A DNA stretch of 64,000 nt. Source: Winslowiella arboricola. GTDB lineage: Bacteria > Pseudomonadota > Gammaproteobacteria > Enterobacterales > Enterobacteriaceae. The stretch is taken from contig NZ_JAODIM010000039.1 of assembly GCF_025527015.1 (NCBI RefSeq), positions 124,001-188,000 on the forward strand, written 5' to 3'. Position numbers and translations under genes: made by a program. Below, piece by piece: positions 47,188 through 55,934 of the stretch (position 1 is its first letter; each line of letters opens with the position of its first letter). A model generated the notes under the pieces. It did no database searches. It saw nothing but the letters and a program-made list of their open reading frames with translations, and had not been told where the DNA came from.

Positions 47188-48360
47188 ATGATTAACGGTA
47201 TTAAACCACTCGACAGATCGCTGCGCTGGGGCATGGTGGGCGGCGGCGGTACCAGCCAGATTGGCTATATTCATCGCTCATCGGCACAACGTGATGGCAC
47301 TTTTACTCTGGTGGCGGGCGCTTTTGATATTGATGCGCAACGCGGTAAAGACTTTGGTCGTTCACTCGGTGTCGACGAACAGCGCTGTTACCCCGATTAT
47401 CAGACTTTCTTTGCTGAAGAAGCCAAACGCCCAGACGGTATTGAAGCGGTATCAGTCGCCACACCGAACAACACCCATTTTGCGATCTGTCGCGCTGCAC
47501 TGGAAGCAGGTTTGCATGTGGTATGTGAAAAGCCGCTCTGCTTTAACACCGAAGAAGCGCAGATCCTTGAAGATCTCTGCGCCCGTCAGCGCAAGATCAT
47601 TGGCGTTACCTACGGCTATGCCGGACATCAGCTGATTCATCAGGCGCGCGAAATGATTGCCGAAGGATTGCTGGGTGATATTCGTATTATCAATATGTCG
47701 TTCTCACACGGCTTCCATGCCGAAGCGGTCGAACTGGATAACCCGAGTACCAAATGGCGCGTCGACCCGCGTTTTGTCGGACCAGGGTATGTACTCGGCG
47801 ATCTGGCGACCCATCCGCTGTTTATCGCCGAAACCATGGCGCCGGAGCTGAATATTAAACGCCTGATGTGCTCGCGCCAGAGCTTTGTGAAAAGTCGCGC
47901 GCCGCTGGAAGATAACGCTTATGTACTGATGGAGTATGACAATGGCGCCGTTGGCTCGATGTGGTGCTCAGCAGTGAACTGCGGTTCAATGCATGGACAG
48001 AAGGTGCGGGTAATTGGCTCCAAAGCCAGTATTGAATGGTGGGATGAGCAGCCGAACCAGCTGCGCTACGAAATTCAGGGTGAGCCGGTGCGCATTCTGG
48101 AGCGTGGAATGTCTTATCTTCACCCGCGCGCGCTGGAAGAGGACCGCATTGGCGGCGGACACCCGGAAGGTCTGTTTGAAGCCTGGTCGAATCTGTATCG
48201 TCGTTTCGCCATCGCCATGGATGCCACCGACCGCGGTGACGCTGAGCTGTTGGAGAACTTCTGGTATCCCGATGTCCATGCCGGTCTGATGGGCGTACGC
48301 TGGGTTGAGAACTGCGTACGATCCGCCGACAGCGGCGCCAGCTGGGTGGAATTTAGTTAG
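47188..48360 (+). CDS. Gfo/Idh/MocA-family dehydrogenase, possible inositol-isomer dehydrogenase
   Basis: 390 residues from the ATG at 47188 (CAGGAGA upstream). The Rossmann motif WGMVGGGGTSQIGYIHR is at the N-terminus, VCEKPLC carries the catalytic-lysine motif, and GDLATHPLFIAET the active-site His helix. It is longer than IolG (338) and only distantly like it. Its place behind a TIM-barrel isomerase and a sugar porter suggests oxidation of scyllo- or chiro-inositol or another cyclitol, but the substrate is unproven. Confidence 0.85.
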   Translation: MINGIKPLDRSLRWGMVGGGGTSQIGYIHRSSAQRDGTFTLVAGAFDIDAQRGKDFGRSLGVDEQRCYPDYQTFFAEEAKRPDGIEAVSVATPNNTHFAICRAALEAGLHVVCEKPLCFNTEEAQILEDLCARQRKIIGVTYGYAGHQLIHQAREMIAEGLLGDIRIINMSFSHGFHAEAVELDNPSTKWRVDPRFVGPGYVLGDLATHPLFIAETMAPELNIKRLMCSRQSFVKSRAPLEDNAYVLMEYDNGAVGSMWCSAVNCGSMHGQKVRVIGSKASIEWWDEQPNQLRYEIQGEPVRILERGMSYLHPRALEEDRIGGGHPEGLFEAWSNLYRRFAIAMDATDRGDAELLENFWYPDVHAGLMGVRWVENCVRSADSGASWVEFS

Positions 48361-48373
48361 TTTATCGTTGCAG

Positions 48374-48476
48374 ACGGGCGGCGAGAACAAAGTCCCTCCA
48401 TCCTGTAGGGGCGGCGTTCTCGCCGCCCGTGTCACGGATTTGCACGAACCTGCATAACACCGCTCCCACCGCCCGC
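48374..48476. repeat. composite palindromic repeat cluster, partly decayed
   Basis: A half copy GGGCGGCGAGAACAAAGTCCC (about 48375-48395), a full GTAGGGGCGGCG-TTCT-CGCCGCCCGT (48406-48431), then the usual spacer and a decayed last hairpin ACACCGCTCCCACCGCCCG. This is the last member of the family in the window. Confidence 0.8.
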
Positions 48477-48566
48477 ACACATAATTTGCACCACTTTTGA
48501 TAACTAATCTTCATCTCAAACGACTACACTCTGCGCTGGACCGAAAAACTGAATCTGAGGTGAAGT

Positions 48567-49583
48567 GTGAAAATTAAAAGTTATGCAGCAATGGCAGCCG
48601 GTCAGGCTCTGGAACTGTACGAATATGATGCAGCCACGCTGAGTGCAGAGGAAGTTGAAGTTGAGGTCGAATATTGCGGTGTTTGCCACTCTGACCTGTC
48701 GATGATCGACAACGAATGGGGTATTTCCAGCTATCCAACCATTGCTGGCCATGAAGTGATTGGCCGCGTTTCTGCGCTGGGTGAAGCCGCTAAAAGTAAA
48801 GGTCTGTCTGTCGGACAACGTGTCGGTATCGGCTGGACGGCGAAAAGCTGTCAGCACTGTGATGCCTGTATCAACGGTGAGCAGGTGAACTGCCAGCAGG
48901 GCAGCACGCCGACCATTCTTAATCACGGCGGTTTCGCCGAAAAACTGCGCGCCGACTGGCAATGGGTGATCCCATTACCGGAGAAACTGGATGCAACCAG
49001 TGCAGGCCCGCTGTTATGTGGCGGTATTACCGTATTTAAACCGCTGCTGATGAGCAATATTACCGCTACCAGCCGCGTGGGTGTGATTGGTATCGGCGGT
49101 CTGGGTCATATCGCGATCAAACTGCTGCGCGCCATGGGTGCGGAAGTGGTGGCGTTCAGTTCAACGCCAGCTAAAAAGCAGTCGATTCTGGATATGGGCG
49201 CTGATGAAGTGGTTAACAGCCGCGATGCGGAAGAGCTGAAAAAACAGGCTGGCCGCTTTGATCTGATTCTCAGCACCGTGGCTGTCGATCTCGACTGGAA
49301 GCCCTACTTCGATGCGCTGGCACCAAAAGGTAAATTCCATACCGTTGGCGCAGTGATGAAGCCATTCCAGGTGGGTGCTTTTGACCTGATTATGGGCGAT
49401 AAAGCCGTAACCGGTTCTTCGACCGGCTCTCCGGGCCAGCTGCGTTCGTTGCTGAAACTGGCATCGCGTGCCGATATCGCACCGCAGGTGGAGTTTTTCC
49501 CTATGTCGAAAATCAATGATGCGCTGGATCACGTCCGCGCCGGTAAAGCGAATTACCGTGTAGTGCTGAAAGCTGATTTCTGA
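48567..49583 (+). CDS. zinc-dependent NAD(P)H alcohol/aldehyde dehydrogenase (CAD/YahK-like)
   Basis: 338 residues from a GTG start at 48567 behind GAGG. It is a medium-chain dehydrogenase: catalytic zinc ligands C37 and H62-E63 (GHE), structural zinc C95, C98, C101 and C109, and the nucleotide motif GIGGLGHIA. The cinnamyl-alcohol-dehydrogenase subgroup usually reduces aldehydes with NADPH. It stands alone, with a terminator directly after it. Confidence 0.9.
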   Translation: MKIKSYAAMAAGQALELYEYDAATLSAEEVEVEVEYCGVCHSDLSMIDNEWGISSYPTIAGHEVIGRVSALGEAAKSKGLSVGQRVGIGWTAKSCQHCDACINGEQVNCQQGSTPTILNHGGFAEKLRADWQWVIPLPEKLDATSAGPLLCGGITVFKPLLMSNITATSRVGVIGIGGLGHIAIKLLRAMGAEVVAFSSTPAKKQSILDMGADEVVNSRDAEELKKQAGRFDLILSTVAVDLDWKPYFDALAPKGKFHTVGAVMKPFQVGAFDLIMGDKAVTGSSTGSPGQLRSLLKLASRADIAPQVEFFPMSKINDALDHVRAGKANYRVVLKADF

Positions 49584-49593
49584 GTAGTATCGT

Positions 49594-49623
49594 ATATGCG
49601 GCCAGTGGCCGCATATTTTTTAT
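49594..49623 (+). terminator. rho-independent terminator of the alcohol dehydrogenase gene
   Basis: Perfect stem ATATGCGGCC / GGCCGCATAT with loop AGT, followed by TTTTTATT. It marks the boundary where GC-rich core DNA gives way to the AT-rich operon; the minus-strand side lacks a comparable T-run. Confidence 0.93.
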
Positions 49624-50603
49624 TATTCGCGCTTTTTTTTCCTCATTCTTTTTGCCACACGTCTGAAAGGTGTTATATACATTTTTAAAACCCCAGCATA
49701 ACTACTGTACTTCTCTCCTGTCACACCAAATGCCAAACCTTCATTCTCTCCTGGCATTATTTGAGTTTTAAATAATTTATCCCAGAATGAAAATATAAAA
49801 GCGTAATTAATATCATGATGTTTAGTTGCACTTGAATGATGTAATTGATGATATGCAGGACTGACTAAAACACTTCTGATAAATTGAGGGTATTTTAAAA
49901 ATACCATAGAATGTTGCAAGTTCAAGCCAAACATAAGTAATATAAACATAAAAATATTCTGACCTGCAAAAACAATAAATACATCCTGATTTTTAAAAAT
50001 ATATGAAACAATTCCTGAGTATAATCCACTAAAAAAACTGACAATAAAAATAAATGTCATTTGATTTATCGGGTGTGTTCTGTATGCGGTGAACGGCGTT
50101 AGATTTTCGGCAATATGATGGATCTTATGAAACTCCCACAAAAATCTAATTTTATGAGAAAGTAGGTGTTCAATAAAAACAGCGAAATCAAAGACAACTA
50201 TTGCACCAAAAGTTAGAATAAGCGACAAAAAAAAACTTAATGAAATATCAAGCTGAATAAAGGATATAAATAACAATGCACTATGTACGTACTCTTTAAA
50301 TAAATATGATATCGGAATAATTGCAGTATAAATAAAACCAAATAACACTTTATCAACAAAATAAAAAACCACATCATCTCTGGTTGATCTTGACATCAAT
50401 CGATGAGAACTAATTATTTTCTTTATGACGAAAAACGGCTTTTCAGCTTTAAATTCAAAACTATAAAATAATAACGCAATAATAAGTGAAGATAATAAAT
50501 AGCCAATAAACAAACCATGTGAAGGTTCAAAAAAAACAGCAAGGCGACGAATTAACTCTATAAAAAAATCATTCAGAAAATAATACCCGAAAACAATATC
50601 CAT
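49623..50603 (-). CDS. fatty-acid hydroxylase/sterol-desaturase superfamily membrane protein
   Basis: 326 residues with about six hydrophobic spans. The three histidine boxes of the superfamily are visible: HLLSH (HX3H), HKIHH (HX2HH) and HQLHH (HX2HH). They bind a diiron centre on the cytoplasmic face and support O2-dependent hydroxylation or desaturation of a lipid or alkyl chain. The C-terminus is very basic (RRVAKRMRKKKRE). It is the last gene of an AT-rich four-gene unit, 89 nt below the dioxygenase-like gene. Substrate unknown. Confidence 0.82.
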   Translation of the reverse strand: MDIVFGYYFLNDFFIELIRRLAVFFEPSHGLFIGYLLSSLIIALLFYSFEFKAEKPFFVIKKIISSHRLMSRSTRDDVVFYFVDKVLFGFIYTAIIPISYLFKEYVHSALLFISFIQLDISLSFFLSLILTFGAIVVFDFAVFIEHLLSHKIRFLWEFHKIHHIAENLTPFTAYRTHPINQMTFIFIVSFFSGLYSGIVSYIFKNQDVFIVFAGQNIFMFILLMFGLNLQHSMVFLKYPQFIRSVLVSPAYHQLHHSSATKHHDINYAFIFSFWDKLFKTQIMPGENEGLAFGVTGEKYSSYAGVLKMYITPFRRVAKRMRKKKRE

Positions 50604-50692
50604 AAGCTATCCTTATAACAGGCACGCCATCGGAACATTGGGATAATGAGGAAACGTAATTGGCTATAAAAAATTAAACTTAAGACTAATTT

Positions 50693-51295
50693 TCATACAT
50701 CATTTACGCATAGATATTTTATATACTTATCACTGATTCCCAACTGTTTTTTTAACGGTGAGGTAATGACTTCAGGGACGGGATCGAATCCCAAATGTTC
50801 GCGCTTATCAAATTTTAACAATTGATTCCGTGTATAACATAGTACAAGCTGAAGCCTGTTGTGATATGGGCACGGCTCTCTCCAGTGTTCGAACGTTTTG
50901 CCATCTAATACCACAATATCGCCAGCCCTCATATTAACGACTTCACTTTCTACAATTAATGGCCAATCCTCTTCATTTTGGTCATGAATGCCGATTGAAA
51001 TAATATAATCAACCGCAGCTCTGTCTTTATGCTTCGGTACCGCATGATTTTCTCTATAATTCCATAAAAAAGAATAACCGGGATAGACTGTCTCATTAGT
51101 AATTTCTTTTATGAGAGAGCAATAATAGCTCAACATCGCTTCAAAGTAAGGTATTGCGTAGTACATATGTGCACTATCGCAGTCATCATTACCATTTAAG
51201 TGACCAATATTTTTGGATATTGCCAGATAGCGATAGATAATATCAATTTCCCTGGCAGAAACAGCACCTTTAATTATCTGAAATCCTTTCAACAT
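50693..51295 (-). CDS. 2-oxoglutarate/Fe(II) dioxygenase-like protein
   Basis: 200 residues. The facial triad fits H89-x-D91 (PKHKD) and H137 (FEHWR), with R147 ten residues later as the likely 2-oxoglutarate carboxylate anchor; MRAGDIVVLDG is the typical strand before the distal His. The fold is probably the AlkB/prolyl-hydroxylase type. It would hydroxylate, desaturate or otherwise oxidise a small substrate or side chain. Its ATG lies 3 nt after the stop of the diiron gene, with GGAGG inside that gene's end, so the two are coupled. I know no close named relative. Confidence 0.72.
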   Translation of the reverse strand: MLKGFQIIKGAVSAREIDIIYRYLAISKNIGHLNGNDDCDSAHMYYAIPYFEAMLSYYCSLIKEITNETVYPGYSFLWNYRENHAVPKHKDRAAVDYIISIGIHDQNEEDWPLIVESEVVNMRAGDIVVLDGKTFEHWREPCPYHNRLQLVLCYTRNQLLKFDKREHLGFDPVPEVITSPLKKQLGISDKYIKYLCVNDV

Positions 51296-51298
51296 TTT

Positions 51299-52051
51299 TC
51301 ACGCCTCCATCACCCTATCAATAAAATTACTATGCCTTCTATTTATTCTTATTTCTATTTCATCTGCAGAGATACCACTCATTTCTGACAACCATTCCAC
51401 ACCTTCGCGATTCACATGCAGAATACTTTTAAATTTTTTCAAATGATCCTTTACCATCTCTTTTTTAGTAGGTTTTTTTTCAATCAGTTGTCTGAAATAC
51501 ATGATTCCCATTTGGACATGTCTTGCTTCATCCTGCATTGCGCCCGCATAAATTTTACCGATTAGGCTCTTAGAGCCAAAAGCGTGAATGAAAATATTAA
51601 ACTGTTCAAGAGCACCATTTTCTAAAAATACATGGCTAAGGAATATTTCATCGAATGTTTTTAATGCTGAAAAATGAGCATTAAAGACATCCCTGGTTCG
51701 GGATAAGTCTTTTATACTGCCATTGGCGAGAATGGCATATTTTGCAAAAAGTTCAGCATGCCTTGCTTCATCATTTACAGCCTGGGCAAGACCAATTTTT
51801 AACGAAAAATCATCACACTGAATCAGTAGCTCAGCAGCATTCTGCATTCCGAGAATTTCCACATGTGCAGATAAACTCGCCACAACAATTGCCGTCTCAC
51901 GCAGCTCATCGGTAAGGAGATCATCACTGGCCAGATCCCAGTCCAGTCCATAATCCCATGTTTGCTTCGATTTCCCTTTCAGGTACAGGCCATAGTGTTT
52001 ATCATTAACGAAATTCAAGTCACTCATTTTGATTAAATCAGACACAGTCAC
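51299..52051 (-). CDS. ferritin-like diiron oxygenase, double E-x29/30-DEARH
   Basis: 250 residues, mostly helical. Two complete diiron half-sites are visible: E65 with E95 and H98 (NDEARH), and E144 with E175 and H178 (QDEARH). This E-X(28-37)-D-E-X-X-H spacing occurs in AurF/CmlI-type arylamine N-oxygenases and in R2-like and acyl-ACP desaturase-type proteins. It probably activates O2 to oxidise an amine, acyl or small aromatic substrate. The start overlaps the end of the MFS gene by 14 bp. Exact chemistry cannot be read from the sequence. Confidence 0.75.
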   Translation of the reverse strand: MTVSDLIKMSDLNFVNDKHYGLYLKGKSKQTWDYGLDWDLASDDLLTDELRETAIVVASLSAHVEILGMQNAAELLIQCDDFSLKIGLAQAVNDEARHAELFAKYAILANGSIKDLSRTRDVFNAHFSALKTFDEIFLSHVFLENGALEQFNIFIHAFGSKSLIGKIYAGAMQDEARHVQMGIMYFRQLIEKKPTKKEMVKDHLKKFKSILHVNREGVEWLSEMSGISADEIEIRINRRHSNFIDRVMEA

Positions 52052-53207
52052 TCCTTTTTATGGTCGTCAAATTTTTTTTAAACAAAACAAATACGATGAT
52101 CAAAGCCAACATGATACTGGTTAATTTAAACGTAAATTCAACCCCCATTACATTTGCAAGATAACCACCTCCTATTGGCATAAGAATAGCCACAATAGAA
52201 GATATTTTCTGAATGCCACCTGTAACTTTTGCTGTGTTTTTATAACCAACGATATTTCTCACACCATATCTAATGGCAAAAAAAGTCATTCCTGATGAAA
52301 TGCCAACCATAAAAATAAAAATGTAATAAATAATATAATGATAATTCTCCACTGCTAAAAATCCAAATCCAAAGAAGGCAACAGAATTTACAGTTACAGA
52401 AGACACTAGTATATTTTTAGAGGATTGCGTTTTAACCATAATTCCAGAAAACCAAGTCCCCAGCAGCCCCCCCACACCGAGAAGTGTTATGATAAACCCT
52501 ATGCTTTTTTCACCATGACCTATTTTTTCAAAAAAGATCCCCAGCAAATCATTGCTCATAAAGAAAGCTAAATTAGAAAGTGTATAAGCAAACACAAGAA
52601 AATAAAACTCAACGTTATTTTTCATCAAAAACCGAAGTGAAAAATCACTTCTTTCCATGTATTTATTATCTCCACCCCCTCGAAATTTGTTTTTATCATC
52701 AAAAACGCTTACCAGCATTCCAGTCAAATTTAATATTACAGATAACAGCACAACAACCCATAAGCCATAATTTGCATTAAGATAAATAACCAGCAGAGGA
52801 ATAAATATCCTGCTCACATTTATCATATAACCATATAATTCATAGAATCGCTTAGCCTCTTTATCTTCTCGATTCAATTTTGTATTTGATATCGCAATAC
52901 CACAGCGACAGGCACTCTTTATTAACACAATAATGTACAAGTGAATCATTGAATCAGATAACAAAATCAAAGGAATAACAAGTGAGTTTGCGCTAAAAAA
53001 GATGATTCTTGCCCTTAAAATATCACCCTTGTCAAAATATATTCCATACATTCGTCCCAACATAAAAAACGGTATTGCAAAGCATGCACCTAAGATACCT
53101 ATCAATGATGGAAAAGCATAGAGCGTATATATTGCAATAATGGTGAAAATAGTATAATCAAGATAAGTATCTAGCTCATTAGCGCATATGCTAATATATT
53201 TTCTCAT
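52038..53207 (-). CDS. MFS transporter, probable exporter of the AT-rich operon
   Basis: 389 residues with about 12 predicted spans, a short N-terminal tail and the loop MLGRMYGIYFDKGDILRARII between spans 2 and 3. It is first in the operon, and the oxygenase gene overlaps its end. Being cotranscribed with three oxidative enzymes points to export of (or self-resistance to) their product, or uptake of the substrate. The codon use is very AT-rich, with frequent ATA and AGA, unlike the core genes. Confidence 0.78.
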   Translation of the reverse strand: MRKYISICANELDTYLDYTIFTIIAIYTLYAFPSLIGILGACFAIPFFMLGRMYGIYFDKGDILRARIIFFSANSLVIPLILLSDSMIHLYIIVLIKSACRCGIAISNTKLNREDKEAKRFYELYGYMINVSRIFIPLLVIYLNANYGLWVVVLLSVILNLTGMLVSVFDDKNKFRGGGDNKYMERSDFSLRFLMKNNVEFYFLVFAYTLSNLAFFMSNDLLGIFFEKIGHGEKSIGFIITLLGVGGLLGTWFSGIMVKTQSSKNILVSSVTVNSVAFFGFGFLAVENYHYIIYYIFIFMVGISSGMTFFAIRYGVRNIVGYKNTAKVTGGIQKISSIVAILMPIGGGYLANVMGVEFTFKLTSIMLALIIVFVLFKKNLTTIKRSDCV

Positions 53208-53586
53208 TATGTATCTCTATCTAAGAATAGGTATAGAAATTCTACACCTATCCATTTATCTCGAATACTTACCTTAGGAAACTAATGGTTGATAGTCCAT
53301 AACTCCTCCTTTTCATAGCGCATTCCTTATCCCTCTGCAGGGTAGTAAAATATAAACACTGCTGTAAATAGCATGAAGCAATTGATCATAAAAGTTGTGA
53401 GGGAGCACACATTATTTAAATCAATCATCAAAATACAATATCCAGAAATCATTTTAATCGTTCGTGTAATAAAGAAAAATATTTAATAATAATTAATGAT
53501 AACTTAATCTCACAAAAAAAATATTAGCATCCTAATCTTTAAGATATATATAAATATCGCATCAAAAATAACTCAAAGGAGCCCAT
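53208..53586. promoter_or_regulatory. AT-rich divergent control region
   Basis: 379 bp, strongly AT-rich, between the minus-strand oxygenase operon and the plus-strand SDR gene. It has long A and T tracts (for example around 53505-53560) that would suit H-NS binding. No clear operator palindrome or promoter pair was found, and there is no open frame with a ribosome-binding site. Confidence 0.4.
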
Positions 53587-54393
53587 ATGACAATATCGAA
53601 TAAAAAACCAGTAGCCATGATCACTGGCGCATCATCAGGAATTGGTGCGGTCTATGCGCAAAGATTTGCCGCTCGCGGATATGACCTTATTCTAATCTCA
53701 AGACGGGCAGATCGTCTGAAAGATTTATCGGCAGACTTACATCTGAGCTATGCGACCAATACCACAATTTTACCTATTGATTTAACAATTGAAACCGATT
53801 TAAAAAATGCCGAATCTGTCATTACCACCACTCCCGCGCTTAAAGTTCTGGTTAACAGTGCCGGAAACGGCAAATTAGGTGCCACGACTGATATTGCCGC
53901 TGCTGATTTGGCTTCGACCCTTACCCTCAACGTTACAGCCCTGACCCGATTAACATATGCTGCCCTGACGGAATTTTTATCCCGTGATCAGGGAACGATT
54001 ATTAACATTTCTTCCGTAATGGCACTCCATTCCTCTGCAATCACTTCGCTTTACAGTGGCACCAAAGCCTTCGTGCTAAATTTTAGCCGTGGTCTTCAAC
54101 AGGAGCTCAAAGGAACACAAGTGCGAGTTCAGGTCGTGCTTCCAGCAACTACCGCAACAGAATTCCACGATCAGTCAGGTATTCCTTTATCTGCATTTTC
54201 TCCATCAGCAATCATGACAACTGAAAATTTAGTTGATGCTGCTCTGGCAGGATTTGATCAAGGAGAACTTGTCACATTGCCCTCAGTACACGACATTTCT
54301 TTGTGGAATACCTATGAATCAGCACGCAATACTCTTTTTGTGGCAACTCAGAATGGCTTTTCAGCACCGCGCTACAATCACGCTCACTCCTGA
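53587..54393 (+). CDS. short-chain dehydrogenase/reductase
   Basis: 268 residues, classical SDR. The cofactor motif TGASSGIG is at 13-20, SRRADRL at 38-44 suggests NADPH preference, and the catalytic set is S143, Y156 and K160 (YSGTK). The usual NNAG reads NSAG at 90-93. AAAGGAG precedes the ATG. Substrate unknown. It is moderately AT-rich and sits next to the oxygenase operon, on the opposite strand, so it could belong to the same acquired segment. Confidence 0.88.
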   Translation: MTISNKKPVAMITGASSGIGAVYAQRFAARGYDLILISRRADRLKDLSADLHLSYATNTTILPIDLTIETDLKNAESVITTTPALKVLVNSAGNGKLGATTDIAAADLASTLTLNVTALTRLTYAALTEFLSRDQGTIINISSVMALHSSAITSLYSGTKAFVLNFSRGLQQELKGTQVRVQVVLPATTATEFHDQSGIPLSAFSPSAIMTTENLVDAALAGFDQGELVTLPSVHDISLWNTYESARNTLFVATQNGFSAPRYNHAHS

Positions 54394-54465
54394 ATCATTC
54401 CGCTACATTCAGAGATTGTTCCCCACCTGATATGATGCTTTTCTGCCCAGTGGAGAGATCAGCTT

Positions 54466-55860
54466 ATGACCAACGGCCCCTATCAACTCAGACAAGTCCC
54501 GCAACCGCAGTGCTACCCTGACCTGCCCTCCGTACCGTTAAGCGATCACACCATTCAGCAACGACTCACCAAAGTTCTGCAGAGTATGCGCAGGCTGTCG
54601 CTGGATGCGCTGGTGATATATGCCGATAAAGAACACGGCGCCAATTTTGAGTATCTGAGTGGATTTATCCCGCGCTTCGAAGAGGCGTTGCTGCTGCTTA
54701 ACGCAGACGGCAGGATTTGCTGGATACTGGGCAATGAGAATCTGAAACTGGCGGCCCATGCCCGATTGCCAGGTGATGTGCTGCACTCGCCGTGGTTTTC
54801 GTTACCCAATCAACCAATGCAACCGGCCACTCCGCTGTACCAGTTGCTGCAAACTGCCGGGATTGGCGCGCAGCAACGGGTCGGGCTGGCAGGCTGGAAG
54901 CTGTTTACCGGCCCTGCGGCCAGTAACGACATCCTGTTTGATGTCCCGCATTTTATCTGTCAGGCACTGCAACAGGCGCTGTCCGCCGACGCCCAACTGG
55001 TCAATGCCACCGGCCTGTTTATCTCACCGCAAGAGGGTGTCAGAACCACCAATAATGCCAATGAGATCGCCCACTATGAGTATGGCGCGAACCTGGCATC
55101 CACGGCTATTTTGCGCGCGCTAAATGCCATCGAGCCGGGCAAAAGCGAGAAGCAAATTGGCGCACTGCTGGCGGCAGAAGGCCAGGCGAATAATGTGATT
55201 ATGATTGCCGCCACCGGCGATCGCTTTGAGCATGCCAGCCTGTATCCCGGCGATAAAAAGATTGCCCATGGCGACAAATTCTCCCTGACCACCAGCTACA
55301 AAGGCGGACTGAGCAGCCGTGCGGCGTATGTGGTCGCCGCTGAAAGTGAGCTGCCAGCCGCGGTGGCGGACTATCTGCAACGCGTGGCGCAACCTTATTA
55401 CCATGCGGTGGTGAGCTGGCTGGAGCATATACAGGTTGGCGTCACCGGCGGCGAAATCTATCAGTTGATTGAACAGGTACTGCCGAAATCAGCGTTTCAC
55501 TGGCATCTGAATCCGGGTCATCTGGTGGCTGATGAGGAGTGGTTGTGCTCGCCAGTCTATCCGCATTCAGATATTGCTCTCGCCAGCGGCATGCTGTTGC
55601 AGATTGATATTATCCCCTCAGTAGCGGGTTATGGCGGCGCCAGCATTGAAGACACCATTGCACTGGCGGACCGGCAGCTACGCGCTCAGCTGGCGGCGGA
55701 TTACCCGGCGCTCTGGCAGCGTATCTGCAAGCGCAGGGCTTACCTGAAGGAGGTACTGCATCTCGATCTGCATGACGATCTGTTGCCGCTCTCCAATACC
55801 GTCGGTTATCTGCGCCCTTTTCTGCTGGATAAAAATAGCGTACTGGCACGGCAAAAATGA
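54466..55860 (+). CDS. M24 (pita-bread) family protein lacking metal ligands, creatinase-like
   Basis: 464 residues: an N-terminal creatinase-type domain (to about 180) and a C-terminal M24 domain. Where metal-dependent aminopeptidases have two Asp ligands (GD-x-D-G and SD-x-T-R), this protein reads FSLTTSYKGGLSSRAAY (272-288); the first Glu position reads QIDIIPS, and only IEDT is kept. It is therefore probably a metal-free hydrolase like creatinase, or a non-enzymatic relative. GGAGAG precedes the start. Substrate unknown. Confidence 0.75.
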   Translation: MTNGPYQLRQVPQPQCYPDLPSVPLSDHTIQQRLTKVLQSMRRLSLDALVIYADKEHGANFEYLSGFIPRFEEALLLLNADGRICWILGNENLKLAAHARLPGDVLHSPWFSLPNQPMQPATPLYQLLQTAGIGAQQRVGLAGWKLFTGPAASNDILFDVPHFICQALQQALSADAQLVNATGLFISPQEGVRTTNNANEIAHYEYGANLASTAILRALNAIEPGKSEKQIGALLAAEGQANNVIMIAATGDRFEHASLYPGDKKIAHGDKFSLTTSYKGGLSSRAAYVVAAESELPAAVADYLQRVAQPYYHAVVSWLEHIQVGVTGGEIYQLIEQVLPKSAFHWHLNPGHLVADEEWLCSPVYPHSDIALASGMLLQIDIIPSVAGYGGASIEDTIALADRQLRAQLAADYPALWQRICKRRAYLKEVLHLDLHDDLLPLSNTVGYLRPFLLDKNSVLARQK

Positions 55861-55934
55861 CACAGTTCTGCTTTTCATCATAACGTGGCAGGATTATCGT
55901 ATCCCGGGTTATCTCATTGAACGGACAGCAAACT

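Noticed and set aside
6105-48476. Possible CRISPR array from repeated GC-rich palindromes
   Set aside because: Copies are scattered singly or in twos and threes over 48 kb, with conserved rather than variable spacers, and there are no cas genes.
49594-53586. Possible insertion-sequence or phage origin of the AT-rich operon
   Set aside because: No transposase, integrase, tRNA gene or flanking direct repeats could be seen; base composition alone supports acquisition but not a mechanism.
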